A DNA stretch of 64,000 nucleotides from Rhodococcus qingshengii (GTDB lineage Bacteria; Actinomycetota; Actinomycetes; Mycobacteriales; Mycobacteriaceae): contig NZ_JAJNCL010000002.1 in assembly GCF_021025955.1 (NCBI RefSeq), positions 671,626-735,625 of the forward strand, written 5' to 3'. A program made the translations under genes and the position numbers. Position 1 is the stretch's first letter, and each line of letters begins with the position of its first letter. The notes below the pieces were generated by a model that was not told the origin of the DNA, did not search any database, and saw only the letters and a list, made by a program, of their open reading frames with translations. Of the stretch, positions 8,007 to 17,519 are shown one piece after another.

Positions 8007-8682
8007 CGACGAATCGATAGCCCATTCCCGCCTCGGTGATCAGATGCTTCGGGTTGGCCGGGTCGTCCTCGAGTTTGCGACGAAGCTGAGCAAGGTAGAC
8101 ACGCAAATAGTGGGTCTCGGTGTCGTACGCCGGTCCCCACACTTCCCGAAGCAATTCCTTCTGCCCGACCAGCTTTCCGCGGTTGCGCACGAGCATCTCG
8201 AGCATGCCCCACTCGGTCGGAGTCAGGTGCACCTGTTCGCCGCGCCGACTCACGGTTTTGGCAGCCAAGTCGACTGTGAACGACGCGGTCTCGACCGACG
8301 GTTCCGAGGTATCGGCCGCGGAGGTTCCCCGCCTCGCCGCAGCGCGAACGCGGGCCAGAAACTCGTCCATCCCGAAGGGCTTGGTGACATAGTCATCCGC
8401 ACCGGCATCAAGAGCCTCGACCTTGTCCGCGGAATCCGTGCGCGCGGACAGAACGATGACCGGCGCCGTGCACCAGCCACGCAGGCCGGCAAGCACTTCG
8501 GTGCCGTCCATGTCCGGCAGTCCGAGATCGAGAACCACGACGTCCGGCGGACGCTCGGCAGCAGCCCGCAGTGCGCCGGCCCCGGTCGACGCCGTCACTA
8601 CCTCGTACCCGCGCACCGAAAGATTAATACGCAGAGCCCGCAAAATCTGCGGTTCATCGTCCACTACCAGGATTCGACTCAT
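8002..8682 (-). CDS. kdpE: Response regulator KdpE
   Basis: A 226-residue OmpR/PhoB-type regulator that activates kdp transcription when phosphorylated by KdpD. The receiver domain shows the acidic pair Asp8-Asp9 and the phosphoacceptor Asp52 (VVLDLGLPDMDG); the conserved Lys is in DDYVTKPF. The winged helix occupies the last about 95 residues (LTPTEWGMLEMLVRNRGKLV, VYLAQLRRKLE). The start overlaps the kdpD stop (ATGA). A likely target is the direct repeat at 16006-16025 upstream of the operon. Confidence 0.95.
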   Translation of the reverse strand: MSRILVVDDEPQILRALRINLSVRGYEVVTASTGAGALRAAAERPPDVVVLDLGLPDMDGTEVLAGLRGWCTAPVIVLSARTDSADKVEALDAGADDYVTKPFGMDEFLARVRAAARRGTSAADTSEPSVETASFTVDLAAKTVSRRGEQVHLTPTEWGMLEMLVRNRGKLVGQKELLREVWGPAYDTETHYLRVYLAQLRRKLEDDPANPKHLITEAGMGYRFVV

Positions 8683-11219
8683 GATCCATTTCCATTCGTA
8701 CCGGCCGCAGCAAACTCCACGATCATCGTCAATCCCCCACCGGGTGTGTCTGTGGCGCTGACCGTTCCGCCCATCGCATCGACAAATCCGCGCACCACGG
8801 AAAGCCCGAGCCCCACTCCGCCGGTGTTGTCACGATCTCCCATCCGTTGGAACGGTTGGAACATCGTTTCGGCCTCACCACGCGGAACACCCGGGCCGGT
8901 GTCGGCAACACTGATCACCACACGATCACCGAGTTGCGCTGCCCCGACTCGCACCGGGGTTTCTCCCCCGTACCGCAGAGCGTTGTCGACAATGTTCGCG
9001 ATCACACGCTCGAGCAGTCCCTGATCTGCTTGCACTGCAACGGTACCCACGTCGACGATCACGCTGCGAGCCCGAGAATCGGAGCGTCCACCGATGCCCA
9101 GACCCAGCAATGCGCGGTGAACCACCTCGTCCAGGTACACCGGCCGCAGCGTAGGCTTCACCACGCCGGCGGCAAGTCGGGACGAGTCGAGCAAGTTCCC
9201 CACCAGTGCGGTCAACTGATCCGCCGACTCCTCGATGGTCGCGAGTAGTTCGGCGGTGTCCTCGGGCGAGAACTCGATGTCGTCGCTGCGCAGACTCGAC
9301 ACCGCCGCCTTCACTCCGGCGAGAGGCGTTCGCAGGTCATGGCTTACCGCTGACAGCAGGGCTCGACGCAGTTGATCAGCCTCGGTGAGCGCGGCAGCCT
9401 TGCTCGCCTCGACTGTCAGTTTCTCCTGGCGGATCATCCCGACTGCTTGGTGAGCCACCACCGTCAGCACACGTCGATCCCGCGCACTCAGATCCGGCCC
9501 AGCCAGCAACAGCGCATATTCCCCGTCGTTGACCTCACAGACCGTATCGGCTTCGTCGTCCGTGGTCGGCGGCTGCGTACCAACGGCAGCGATGACTCCG
9601 TCGTCGTGATGAACGACGGAAACCCCTTGCTGGCGATAAATTTCGAGTGCCTTCGCCAGAAGTGTCGACAGGTCCGCTCCGCGGAGAACTGATCCCGCGA
9701 ACAGTGTGAGCAGTTCGGCTTCCTCGGATGCGCGCTTCGCCTCTCGTGCGCGCTTTGCCGCTGCGTCGACCAGAACTGCAACTGCCACAGCCACAATCAG
9801 CAGCACGACGGTGGTGATGAAGTTGTCCGGCTCGGCGATGGTGAAGCTGTACCGCGGATCGGTGAAGAAGTAATTGAGCAGCAGACCCGAAATCAGTGCC
9901 GACAATATCGCCGGACCGACACCGCCGAGGAGCGCAACCAGCACGACTACGACGAAGAACAATGCGTTCTCGCCGTTGACCCCGGAAATTCGGTCGACGA
10001 GCCCCATGATCGCGGCCGCGAGCGAAGGCACGACGATCGCCGCAATCCACGACAGGACACGGCGCTCCGAGCGCCCCAGCACCGAAATTCGGCGTCGCGT
10101 CGTCGCTTCCTCATGCGTGACCATGTGGACGTCGATACCGCCGGACTGCTGAACCACGGCGGCGCCGATCCCCTCGTCGAGGATGCGGGCCAGCCGAGAT
10201 CGCCGCGACGTTCCCAGTACCAACTGTGTGGCATTCTCCTCGCGGGCGAACTCGAGGAGCGTCGACGGTACGTCGTCACCGACAACGGTGTGTAGCGTCG
10301 CGCCGACCCCGACGGCCAATGCGCGCACCTTGCCCATCTCCGGGGCCGAGACTCCGGTGAGTCCGTCACCGCGCACGACGTGGACCACCATCAGCTCGGC
10401 GCTCGATTTCGACGCGATACGAGATGCGCGTCGTACCAGGGTTTCCGACTCCGGTCCCCCGGTAACGGCAACGACGACGCGCTCGCGCGCCTCCCAGGTG
10501 TCGGTGATCTTGTTCTCCGCCCGGTATTTCGCCAGTGCGGCGTCCACCTGGTCGGCCACCCACAGCAGCGCCAGTTCTCTTAGCGCCGTAAGATTTCCGC
10601 GCCTGAAGTAGTTACCCAAGGCCGCATCGACACGTTCCGGTGAATAGACGTTTCCGTGAGAAAGTCTGCGGCGCAGCGCTTCCGGTGTAATGTCCACCAA
10701 CTCGACCTGCGCCGCACTCCGTACTATCGCGTCCGGAACCGTCTCCTGCTGCACAACGCCGGTGATGTGTGCGACAACGTCGTTGAGGCTTTCGAGGTGC
10801 TGGACGTTGACCGTGGACAGGACGTCGATCCCGGCCTCGAGCAGTTCCTGTACGTCCTGCCAACGCTTGTGATTCTTGCTTCCCGGGGTGTTGGTGTGCG
10901 CCAACTCGTCCACCAGGACCAGGGCTGGACGCCGAGCCAACACGGCCTCGACGTCCAGTTCCGGCATTCGAGTTCCGCGATAGTCCACCAGCTTGGGCGG
11001 CACGATCTCGAGGTCACCGATCTGCGCCGCAGTGCGGGCGCGGCCGTGTGTCTCCACGACGGCCGCGACCACATCACAGCCCCGATCTCGACGCCGATGA
11101 GCTTCACCGAGCATCGCGAAGGTCTTTCCGACGCCGGGGGCAGCGCCGAGGTAGATACGCAACTCACCACGTTTGCGGGCCCTACCGAAAGATTGACCGA
11201 CCTTCTCCGAGGAACTCAC
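8679..11219 (-). CDS. kdpD: Sensor histidine kinase KdpD
   Basis: An 846-residue membrane kinase sensing potassium or turgor stress. The N-terminal KdpD domain has a Walker A motif (LGAAPGVGKTFAML). It is followed by a Usp-like domain, four closely spaced membrane helices (around WIAAIVVPSLAAAIMGLV to NFITTVVLLIVAVAVAVLV), a GAF-like region, the phosphoacceptor His627 in AVSHDLRTPLAGV, and an ATPase domain ending GLGLSVVRGFVDAMGG. The GTG at 11217-11219 sits 8 bp after the kdpC stop with GGTGG upstream. A GTG at 11252 would overlap kdpC. Confidence 0.95.
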   Translation of the reverse strand: MSSSEKVGQSFGRARKRGELRIYLGAAPGVGKTFAMLGEAHRRRDRGCDVVAAVVETHGRARTAAQIGDLEIVPPKLVDYRGTRMPELDVEAVLARRPALVLVDELAHTNTPGSKNHKRWQDVQELLEAGIDVLSTVNVQHLESLNDVVAHITGVVQQETVPDAIVRSAAQVELVDITPEALRRRLSHGNVYSPERVDAALGNYFRRGNLTALRELALLWVADQVDAALAKYRAENKITDTWEARERVVVAVTGGPESETLVRRASRIASKSSAELMVVHVVRGDGLTGVSAPEMGKVRALAVGVGATLHTVVGDDVPSTLLEFAREENATQLVLGTSRRSRLARILDEGIGAAVVQQSGGIDVHMVTHEEATTRRRISVLGRSERRVLSWIAAIVVPSLAAAIMGLVDRISGVNGENALFFVVVVLVALLGGVGPAILSALISGLLLNYFFTDPRYSFTIAEPDNFITTVVLLIVAVAVAVLVDAAAKRAREAKRASEEAELLTLFAGSVLRGADLSTLLAKALEIYRQQGVSVVHHDDGVIAAVGTQPPTTDDEADTVCEVNDGEYALLLAGPDLSARDRRVLTVVAHQAVGMIRQEKLTVEASKAAALTEADQLRRALLSAVSHDLRTPLAGVKAAVSSLRSDDIEFSPEDTAELLATIEESADQLTALVGNLLDSSRLAAGVVKPTLRPVYLDEVVHRALLGLGIGGRSDSRARSVIVDVGTVAVQADQGLLERVIANIVDNALRYGGETPVRVGAAQLGDRVVISVADTGPGVPRGEAETMFQPFQRMGDRDNTGGVGLGLSVVRGFVDAMGGTVSATDTPGGGLTMIVEFAAAGTNGNGS

Positions 11220-11226
11220 GTGACAA

Positions 11227-11877
11227 TCATCCACCAGTCGTCGGCGTAGCACACGTAGGTGCCGTCAATCCGAGTGCCAGGTTCAATTCGAGGACGTTGA
11301 CTCGCTCGGCCCCGAGAAATCCGAGTTGCCGGCCGTCGGTGTGCTCGGCCACCAGATCCCGCACCTTGGTTTCCGAGATGCCGTTGTTCGCCGCCACCCT
11401 CGCGACCTGCAATTCGGCGTACGCGGGACTGATGTGGGGATCGATACCCGAGCCCGAACCGGTGACCGCGTCGACGGGAACCGATGACGGGTCGACGCCC
11501 TCACGCACCGCGATGGCTGCCCGACGCTCGATGATGAATCCGGCCAGAATCTCGCTGCTCGGACCCTGATTGGACGGCAATGCCGCAGCAGGATCACCGG
11601 TGGCAAAGGGATCCTCGTCGGATACCGATCCGACAACACGGTTGTGGAAGAACGGGTCCTGCTGCCCTTCGGCAACCTGTGGATCAACACCCACCCAGGC
11701 ACTGCCGACCACGCAACCGGCCGCATCGGTGACCGGTGAGCCTTCGGCAGATCCGGAGCTGATCCGACTGACACCCCAGACCGCGGCGGGGTAGATCACA
11801 CCGAGAACGACGGTGAGTGCGAGCAATACGAGCAGGCCCGCCCACACCTGTTTGGCAAAACCGATAGTGAAACGCAT
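11227..11877 (-). CDS. kdpC: Potassium-transporting ATPase subunit C
   Basis: A 216-residue protein with one N-terminal membrane anchor (VWAGLLVLLALTVVLGVIYP) and a periplasmic domain. It carries the family motifs GSAWVGVDPQ, FFHNRV, ISPAYAELQVARVA and the ending FLGAERVNVLELNLALG. KdpC stabilises the KdpFABC complex and increases its K+ affinity. The start lies 6 bp after the kdpB stop. Confidence 0.95.
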   Translation of the reverse strand: MRFTIGFAKQVWAGLLVLLALTVVLGVIYPAAVWGVSRISSGSAEGSPVTDAAGCVVGSAWVGVDPQVAEGQQDPFFHNRVVGSVSDEDPFATGDPAAALPSNQGPSSEILAGFIIERRAAIAVREGVDPSSVPVDAVTGSGSGIDPHISPAYAELQVARVAANNGISETKVRDLVAEHTDGRQLGFLGAERVNVLELNLALGLTAPTCATPTTGG

Positions 11878-11883
11878 GTCAGG

Positions 11884-13989
11884 TCACCCAATTCCAGGAA
11901 TCAAACGTACGACGAGATCGATCAGCCAGATACCGACGAACGGTGTGATCACGCCACCGAGCCCGTAGACGAGCAGGTTGCGTCCGAGCAACTGCGACGC
12001 CGTCGACGGTCGATATCGAACACCCTTGAGTGCCAAAGGAATCAACCCGATGATCACCAGGGCGTTGAAGATCACGGCCGAGACGATCGCCGATTCGGGG
12101 GTGGCGAGCCGCATAATGTTCAACGCGTCCAGTTGCGGGTAGATGCCGCTGAACAATGCAGGCAGGATTGCGAAATACTTCGCGAGGTCGTTCGCCAACG
12201 AAAAAGTGGTCAACGCGCCACGGGTGATCAGCAGTTGCTTGCCGATCTCGACTACCTCGATCAGCTTGGTGGGGTCGGAATCGAGATCGACCATGTTCCC
12301 GGCCTCTTTGGCCGCCGAGGTTCCGGTGTTCATCGCGACGCCGACGTCCGCCTGGGCAAGGGCGGGAGCGTCATTGGTCCCGTCACCGGTCATCGCGACG
12401 AGGCGCCCACCTTCCTGTTCCTTCCGGATCAGGGCCAGTTTGTCCTCTGGGGTGGCCTCTGCCATGAAGTCGTCGACGCCGGCCTGATCGGCAATCGCCT
12501 TTGCAGTCAACGGATTGTCGCCCGTGATCATGATCGTGCGAATACCCATCGCCCGGAGTTCGGCGAACCTCTCGGCCATACCCGGCTTGACGACGTCGGA
12601 CAGCGCGATGACGCCGAGAATCGAAGTGCTCTCGCTTTGCGTGACCGCAACCACCAATGGCGTACCGCCGGCTTGGGCGATGTCGTTCACGGTGTCGGTC
12701 ACCGCGGTCTCTGCGTGTCCACCGCCGCTGACGACCCAGTTCATCACAGCATCTGCTGCGCCCTTTCGGATTTGGCGTCCGGAGTGGTCGAGTCCGCTCA
12801 TCCGTGTTTGTGCCGTGAACGGAACAAACTCTGCGCGTTCCTCGTCCAGCGTCGGTTCGGCAGCGAGACCGAACTCTGCTGCGCACAACTCGACGATGCT
12901 CCGTCCCTCGGGAGTTCCGTCGGCCAGGCTCGACAAGCGGGACGCCGCAGCAAGATCGTCGGCGGATACGCCCGGCGCCGGGTGGAGCGCGGTGGCCCGG
13001 CGGTTACCGAAGGTAATGGTTCCGGTCTTGTCCATCAGCAGGGTGTCGATGTCGCCCGCAGCTTCCACGGCACGCCCTGACATCGCGAGAACGTTGCGCT
13101 GGACGAGGCGGTCCATCCCCGCGATACCGATCGCCGAGAGCAATGCGCCGATGGTCGTCGGGATCAGACAGACGAGAAGTGCGATCAGCTTGATCGGATC
13201 CTGCTCATGCCCTGCGTACAAGCCCATCGGGCCGATGGCAACGACGGCGAGGAGGAAGATGACAGTTAACGACGCAAGCAGGATGTTGAGCGCAATCTCG
13301 TTGGGTGTCTTCTGACGCGAGGCACCCTCGACGAGCGCGATCATCCGGTCCACGAACGAACTGCCCGGTGCCGCGGTGATTTCCACGACGATGCGGTCGG
13401 AGAGGACCGTCGTACCACCGGTGACAGCGCAGCGGTCGCCACCGGATTCACGGACTACCGGCGCGGATTCACCAGTGATCGCCGATTCGTCCACGGAGGC
13501 AATACCTTCGACCACGTCGCCGTCGCCGGGGATGACTTCACCGGCAACCACTATCACCCGATCGCCGACCACCAGTTCGGTGCCCGAAACCGATTCGATC
13601 GCACCGCTCATCGTGATCCGATGTGCTGTGGTGTCCTGCTTTACCTTTCGCAGGCTTGCCGCCTGCGCCTTACCGCGCCCTTCGGCCACGGATTCGGCAA
13701 GGTTCGCGAAGATCACCGTGAACCAGAGCCACAGCGTGATCACCCAGGAGAACACCGAGGGATCGGCAATCGCCATGACAGTGGTGATGACGGAACCGAC
13801 GAACACTACGAACATGACCGGGTTGCGGGCGAGGTGGCGTGGGTCGAGTTTGCGCACGGCCCCAGGCAACGCGGTGATCATCTGGCGCGGGTTGAAAACG
13901 CCTGCGTGTACTTGACGGGACTTCCCTGGATCAACCTTGTCGGCAGCGTCTTGCGCTACCGCGGGTTTCTCACTGATACGCACGGTCAT
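11884..13989 (-). CDS. kdpB: Potassium-transporting ATPase ATP-binding subunit B
   Basis: A 701-residue P-type ATPase that powers high-affinity K+ uptake. It has the phosphorylation motif [14 protein letters not shown], the TGES-like actuator motif AITGESAPV, and the hinge [21 protein letters not shown]. The ATG at 13987-13989 begins [11 protein letters not shown]. The longer open frame reaching 14802 overlaps kdpA and is not coding. The start overlaps the kdpA stop by 3 bases (ATGA), which implies tight translational coupling. Confidence 0.96.
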   Translation of the reverse strand: MTVRISEKPAVAQDAADKVDPGKSRQVHAGVFNPRQMITALPGAVRKLDPRHLARNPVMFVVFVGSVITTVMAIADPSVFSWVITLWLWFTVIFANLAESVAEGRGKAQAASLRKVKQDTTAHRITMSGAIESVSGTELVVGDRVIVVAGEVIPGDGDVVEGIASVDESAITGESAPVVRESGGDRCAVTGGTTVLSDRIVVEITAAPGSSFVDRMIALVEGASRQKTPNEIALNILLASLTVIFLLAVVAIGPMGLYAGHEQDPIKLIALLVCLIPTTIGALLSAIGIAGMDRLVQRNVLAMSGRAVEAAGDIDTLLMDKTGTITFGNRRATALHPAPGVSADDLAAASRLSSLADGTPEGRSIVELCAAEFGLAAEPTLDEERAEFVPFTAQTRMSGLDHSGRQIRKGAADAVMNWVVSGGGHAETAVTDTVNDIAQAGGTPLVVAVTQSESTSILGVIALSDVVKPGMAERFAELRAMGIRTIMITGDNPLTAKAIADQAGVDDFMAEATPEDKLALIRKEQEGGRLVAMTGDGTNDAPALAQADVGVAMNTGTSAAKEAGNMVDLDSDPTKLIEVVEIGKQLLITRGALTTFSLANDLAKYFAILPALFSGIYPQLDALNIMRLATPESAIVSAVIFNALVIIGLIPLALKGVRYRPSTASQLLGRNLLVYGLGGVITPFVGIWLIDLVVRLIPGIG

Positions 13990-15671
13990 TGAAGAGCCTC
14001 CGCTAGCGGGCCCAGCGCGAGGGCCGGGAAGAATGTAAGTGCAGCAACAAGAACGACGGTGCCGGTCAACAAACCGGTGAACATCGGTCCGGATGTCGGC
14101 AGGGTGCCGGCCGTCGGCGCCACCTTCTTCTGCGAGGCCAGAGCACCGGCCAAAGCGAGAACGAAGATGATCGGCAGGAATCGGCCAAGGAGCATGCAGA
14201 TTCCGAGAGACGACTGGAACCAGTCGCTGGTAACCGTCAGACCGCCGAACGCGCTGCCGTTGTTGTTCGAGGCGGAGGCGAAGGCGTAAAGCACCTCGCT
14301 GAACCCGTGGATGGATCCCGGTGTGCCCGGATCTCCCCCATTGCCTTGATAACCGGTGGTCGAACCGAGGATGACGGTGATGGCGGTACCGATCAAGACC
14401 AGCGCGGGCATGACCAGGATCGACAGCGCCGCAAGGGTGATCTCGCGTCGACCCAACTTCTTGCCGAGGTATTCGGGTGTACGACCGACCAACAATCCGC
14501 CGACGAACACTGCGATCAGTGCCAGCACAAGAATCCCGTAGAGGCCGGTTCCTACTCCGCCCGGTGCGATTTCGCCGAGCAACATGTTGAGCAGGACCGC
14601 TCCGCCACCGAGGGGCGACATGCTGTCGTGGGCCGAGTTCACCGCACCTGTCGACGTTCCCGTTGTCGACACCGCGAACAATGCTGATCCGGGGATTCCG
14701 AAACGAACTTCCTTGCCTTCCATCATCGAGCCGGCAGCAGTGGCAGCGACACCGCGGGCACCGGATTCGGCCGCTAGTGTGACCGCGAGCAGTCCGCTCC
14801 ACAGGATTCCCATCACTGCCAGCAGGGTGAGGCCTTGCCTACGGTCACCGACCAGGGTTCCGAAAGTCCGAGTGAGGCAAACCGGGATCAGCAGGATCGC
14901 CAGGATCTCGACGATATTGCTCACCGGGGTGGGGTTCTCGAACGGGTGCGCCGAGTTGGCAGCCAAGATCCCGCCACCGTTGGTGCCGAGTTCCTTGATC
15001 GCTTCCTGGGACGCGACGGGAGCAAGTGCGTTGGTCACCGCGTTGCCGTCGAGGCCGGTGGAGGCGAAACCGCTGTGGAACGACTGGATCACTCCCTGGC
15101 TCAACAGGATCAAGGCGATCACGAAGGCGAACGGGAGGAGGATGCGCAGAGAGCCACGCGTCAGATCGACCCAGAAGTTGCCGATCTCACCGCCCCTGGC
15201 CACCCGAATGAAGCCACGCACCAACGCGATGGCCACTGCCATGCCCACTGCAGCCGAGACGAAGTTCTGCACCGCCAGACCGACGGGCTGAACGAAGTTG
15301 CTCATCGTCGTTTCCGGCGTATACGACTGCCAGTTCGTGTTCGCCACAAAGGAAATCGTGGTGTTGAAGGCAACGGCGGGACTGACGCCGGACAGTCCGT
15401 CGTTCAGCGGTAGGACACCCTGAATCCGTTGCAGGAAGTACAGGAACAATGCGCTCGCCAACGAGAATCCGAGCACGCTTGCGGCGTAGCCGTACCATGT
15501 CTGCTCGGCCCGAGAGTCGATCCGACCGACGCGGTAAATCACACTCTCGACCCGTAGATCTCGCGACGACGAGTAGACACGTGCCATGTAGTCGCCCACC
15601 GGAACGTAGGCGATCGCGAGAACGACGAGAACAAAAGCGATCTGCAGGCCGGCTGCAAGAGCGGGCGACAT
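13986..15671 (-). CDS. kdpA: Potassium-transporting ATPase subunit A
   Basis: A 561-residue channel-like subunit related to the SKT (Trk/Ktr/HKT) K+ transporters, with about ten membrane segments. Recognisable pieces are [12 protein letters not shown], the first selectivity loop region [38 protein letters not shown] (written as two family motifs GTNGGG and HPFENP), and [10 protein letters not shown]. The ATG overlaps the kdpF stop by one base (TGATG). Confidence 0.96.
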   Translation of the reverse strand: MSPALAAGLQIAFVLVVLAIAYVPVGDYMARVYSSSRDLRVESVIYRVGRIDSRAEQTWYGYAASVLGFSLASALFLYFLQRIQGVLPLNDGLSGVSPAVAFNTTISFVANTNWQSYTPETTMSNFVQPVGLAVQNFVSAAVGMAVAIALVRGFIRVARGGEIGNFWVDLTRGSLRILLPFAFVIALILLSQGVIQSFHSGFASTGLDGNAVTNALAPVASQEAIKELGTNGGGILAANSAHPFENPTPVSNIVEILAILLIPVCLTRTFGTLVGDRRQGLTLLAVMGILWSGLLAVTLAAESGARGVAATAAGSMMEGKEVRFGIPGSALFAVSTTGTSTGAVNSAHDSMSPLGGGAVLLNMLLGEIAPGGVGTGLYGILVLALIAVFVGGLLVGRTPEYLGKKLGRREITLAALSILVMPALVLIGTAITVILGSTTGYQGNGGDPGTPGSIHGFSEVLYAFASASNNNGSAFGGLTVTSDWFQSSLGICMLLGRFLPIIFVLALAGALASQKKVAPTAGTLPTSGPMFTGLLTGTVVLVAALTFFPALALGPLAEALQ

Positions 15672-15769
15672 CAGAACCTCTCAGGATCTACGAGTGCAAC
15701 GAGCAGATAAATGACCAATGCCGCGGCGACGGCGATCAGAACCACGCTGACCACACCGGCAACCGTCAT
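15671..15769 (-). CDS. kdpF: KdpF small subunit
   Basis: A 32-residue single-span membrane peptide. It begins MTVAGVVSVVLIAVAAAL and ends with the family hallmark LVDPERF, close to the FPERF ending of other KdpF proteins. KdpF stabilises the KdpABC complex at the KdpA interface. Its start overlaps the stop of a preceding 30-residue ORF (ATGA) and its stop overlaps the kdpA start (TGATG). Confidence 0.9.
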   Translation of the reverse strand: MTVAGVVSVVLIAVAAALVIYLLVALVDPERF

Positions 15770-15858
15770 TTGGGAGCGCTCGCTTGTAGGGCGCGCAGCA
15801 CCAGCGCGCACACGAGAAAACCGCCGAGAATCAGAGCAACGTAGGCCAGATCGGCCAT
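15766..15858 (-). CDS. 30-residue membrane ORF heading the kdp operon
   Basis: An ATG at 15856-15858, preceded by GAGGGAAG at good spacing, opens a 30-codon ORF beginning MADLAYVALILGGFLVCALV and ending RALQASAPK. It has one hydrophobic span with a positively charged C-terminal end. Its TGA overlaps the kdpF ATG (ATGA), the same coupling seen throughout the operon. It resembles kdpF in size and topology but lacks the PERF ending. It may be a second Kdp accessory peptide or a translation-coupling leader; function is unknown. Confidence 0.7.
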   Translation of the reverse strand: MADLAYVALILGGFLVCALVLRALQASAPK

Positions 15859-16005
15859 GAGCTTCCCTCTTCGAAATCTTTGCCGTGCTGCTGTGCATCG
15901 CAGCCATGACGCTCGGTCGCCTGGACCGGATGCGCTCTCTCAGCTTCGACCTCGGTTCGGCCGTATTCCGCGTCTCTGACGATCCACTTACGCGCTGACC
16001 TGGCG

Positions 16006-16025
16006 TCTTGACGCGATCTTGACGC
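16006..16025. promoter_or_regulatory. 11-bp-spaced direct repeat, candidate KdpE site
   Basis: TCTTGACGC occurs at 16006-16014 and 16017-16025, offset by 11 bp. This is the helical spacing used by OmpR/PhoB-family dimers. It lies about 150 bp upstream of the first kdp ORF. The second copy also supplies a TTGACG that could be the -35 of the divergent amidase promoter (with TACTGA at 16044-16049), so the assignment is not unique. Confidence 0.45.
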
Positions 16026-16057
16026 GGAACCGAAGTTCGCCAATACTGAAACAAGTT

Positions 16058-16079
16058 ACTGTTCGTTCGAACGAACAGT
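16058..16079. promoter_or_regulatory. 22-bp perfect palindrome, TetR-type operator
   Basis: The half-site ACTGTTCGTTC (16058-16068) is followed without a gap by its exact reverse complement (16069-16079). It lies 18 bp before the amidase ATG and just downstream of the likely promoter, an ideal place for repression by the TetR protein encoded at 17520 in the same operon. Confidence 0.75.
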
Positions 16080-16096
16080 TTTGCGAAGGGAACCTG

Positions 16097-17515
16097 ATGA
16101 CTTCTCGAACCGACCACGATCTCGCCCCCGGCCTCGTCGACCAGGTTGCGAGTCTGGCCTCGGGTGCTACTTCGTCCGTCGCGGCCACCGAGGCAACGCT
16201 GAGCCGGATCGACGCAACTCAGCCTCATCTCAATGCGTTCAAGATCGTGCGGCGAGAGAAGGCACTCGAGGAAGCCGCCGAGGCCGACAGGCGTCTCGCA
16301 CTCGGTGAGCGTCTACCGCTACTCGGTGTGCCGATCGCAGTGAAGGACGATGTCGACATCACCGGCGAACCCACCGCCTTCGGTTGCCCTGGCGATTTCC
16401 CGGCGAAGACCGAGGACTCGGAGATGATTCGTCGACTCCGCGACGCCGGCGCAGTGATCGTGGGCAAGACCAACAGCCCTGAACTGGGCCAGTGGCCGCT
16501 CACCAGTGGTTCCGCTTTCGGTTACACGCGCAATCCGTGGTCGCGTCACCACACCCCCGGAGGATCGTCGGGCGGCACCGCCGCGGCTGTCGCGGCCGGA
16601 TTGGTCAGCGCCGGAATCGGTTCCGACGGTGCCGGTTCCATTCGGATTCCAGCGGCCTGGACCAACCTCGTCGGAATCAAGCCGCAGCGCGGGCGCATTT
16701 CCACCTGGCCCGACCCCGAAGCGTTCTACGGCCTGACGGTCAACGGACCCCTCGCCCGCACCGTCGCCGACGCCGCACTGCTACTCGACGTCGCTGCGGG
16801 CAACCACGACGGCGATCTCCACAAGCCGACACCGGTGACGGTCAGCGACGCGGTAGGACGCGACCCCGGCAAGCTGAAAATCGCTCTTTCCCTTCGCAAC
16901 CCGTTCACTGCTACTCCCGTGAAGCTGGACCCCGAGGTGCGCCTCGCCGTGCATTCGATCGCCGACACTCTGCGGGAACTCGGACATCACGTCGTCGTGG
17001 ACGATCCCGCGTACGGCCTGATCTTCGGCCTGAACTTTCTGCCCCGCTCACTCGTCGGAGTTCACGACTGGCTCGGACGCGTTCCCGACCCGACACTGGT
17101 CGATGCCCGAACACGCGGAAATGCGCAGAACGGCAAGCTACTTCGCGGCGCACCTCTGCGTGCAGCCCGTGCAGCCGAGCCGCGGATGCGAAAGCGGATC
17201 GGAGCGATCTTCGACACGTACGACGTCGTCCTGGCACCCACGACGGCAACTCCGCCGATCATGGCGACCGCCATCGACGGCATCGGCGGTTGGGACACCG
17301 ACAAGGTCATGACCGGCGCTTGCCCGTACGCGTGGCCGTGGAACGTCCTCGGCTGGCCGTCGGTCAACGTGCCGGCCGGATTCAGCAAGGCCGGCCTACC
17401 CATCGGTGCGCAGTTGATGGGCAACGAGAACACCGAACCGCTGTTGGTCTCGCTCGCTTCACAACTGGAATCGGTCCTGCGTTGGGATCAGGTCCGCCCC
17501 GAGCCGTGGTGGTGA
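16097..17515 (+). CDS. Amidase signature family enzyme
   Basis: A 472-residue hydrolase of carboxamides. The Ser-cisSer-Lys triad is visible: Lys in LLGVPIAVKDDVD, the Gly/Ser-rich stretch HHTPGGSSGGTAAAVAAG, and GSDGAGSIRIPAAW carrying the nucleophilic Ser. The ATG at 16097 has GAAGGG upstream and follows the 22-bp palindrome. M. tuberculosis has the amidase amiA2 between era and recO, so this gene is probably part of the conserved neighbourhood. It is followed 4 bp later by a TetR gene. The substrate cannot be inferred. Confidence 0.9.
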   Translation: MTSRTDHDLAPGLVDQVASLASGATSSVAATEATLSRIDATQPHLNAFKIVRREKALEEAAEADRRLALGERLPLLGVPIAVKDDVDITGEPTAFGCPGDFPAKTEDSEMIRRLRDAGAVIVGKTNSPELGQWPLTSGSAFGYTRNPWSRHHTPGGSSGGTAAAVAAGLVSAGIGSDGAGSIRIPAAWTNLVGIKPQRGRISTWPDPEAFYGLTVNGPLARTVADAALLLDVAAGNHDGDLHKPTPVTVSDAVGRDPGKLKIALSLRNPFTATPVKLDPEVRLAVHSIADTLRELGHHVVVDDPAYGLIFGLNFLPRSLVGVHDWLGRVPDPTLVDARTRGNAQNGKLLRGAPLRAARAAEPRMRKRIGAIFDTYDVVLAPTTATPPIMATAIDGIGGWDTDKVMTGACPYAWPWNVLGWPSVNVPAGFSKAGLPIGAQLMGNENTEPLLVSLASQLESVLRWDQVRPEPWW

Positions 17516-17519
17516 ATCG

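Noticed and set aside
13990-14802. Open upstream extension of kdpB
   Set aside because: It overlaps kdpA in another frame. The kdpB ATG at 13987-13989 overlaps the kdpA stop, and similarity begins there.
15859-16005. Riboswitch (c-di-AMP ydaO type) in the kdp leader
   Set aside because: kdp operons in some bacteria carry one, but I could not identify the conserved ydaO blocks in order; only the direct repeat at 16006-16025 stands out.
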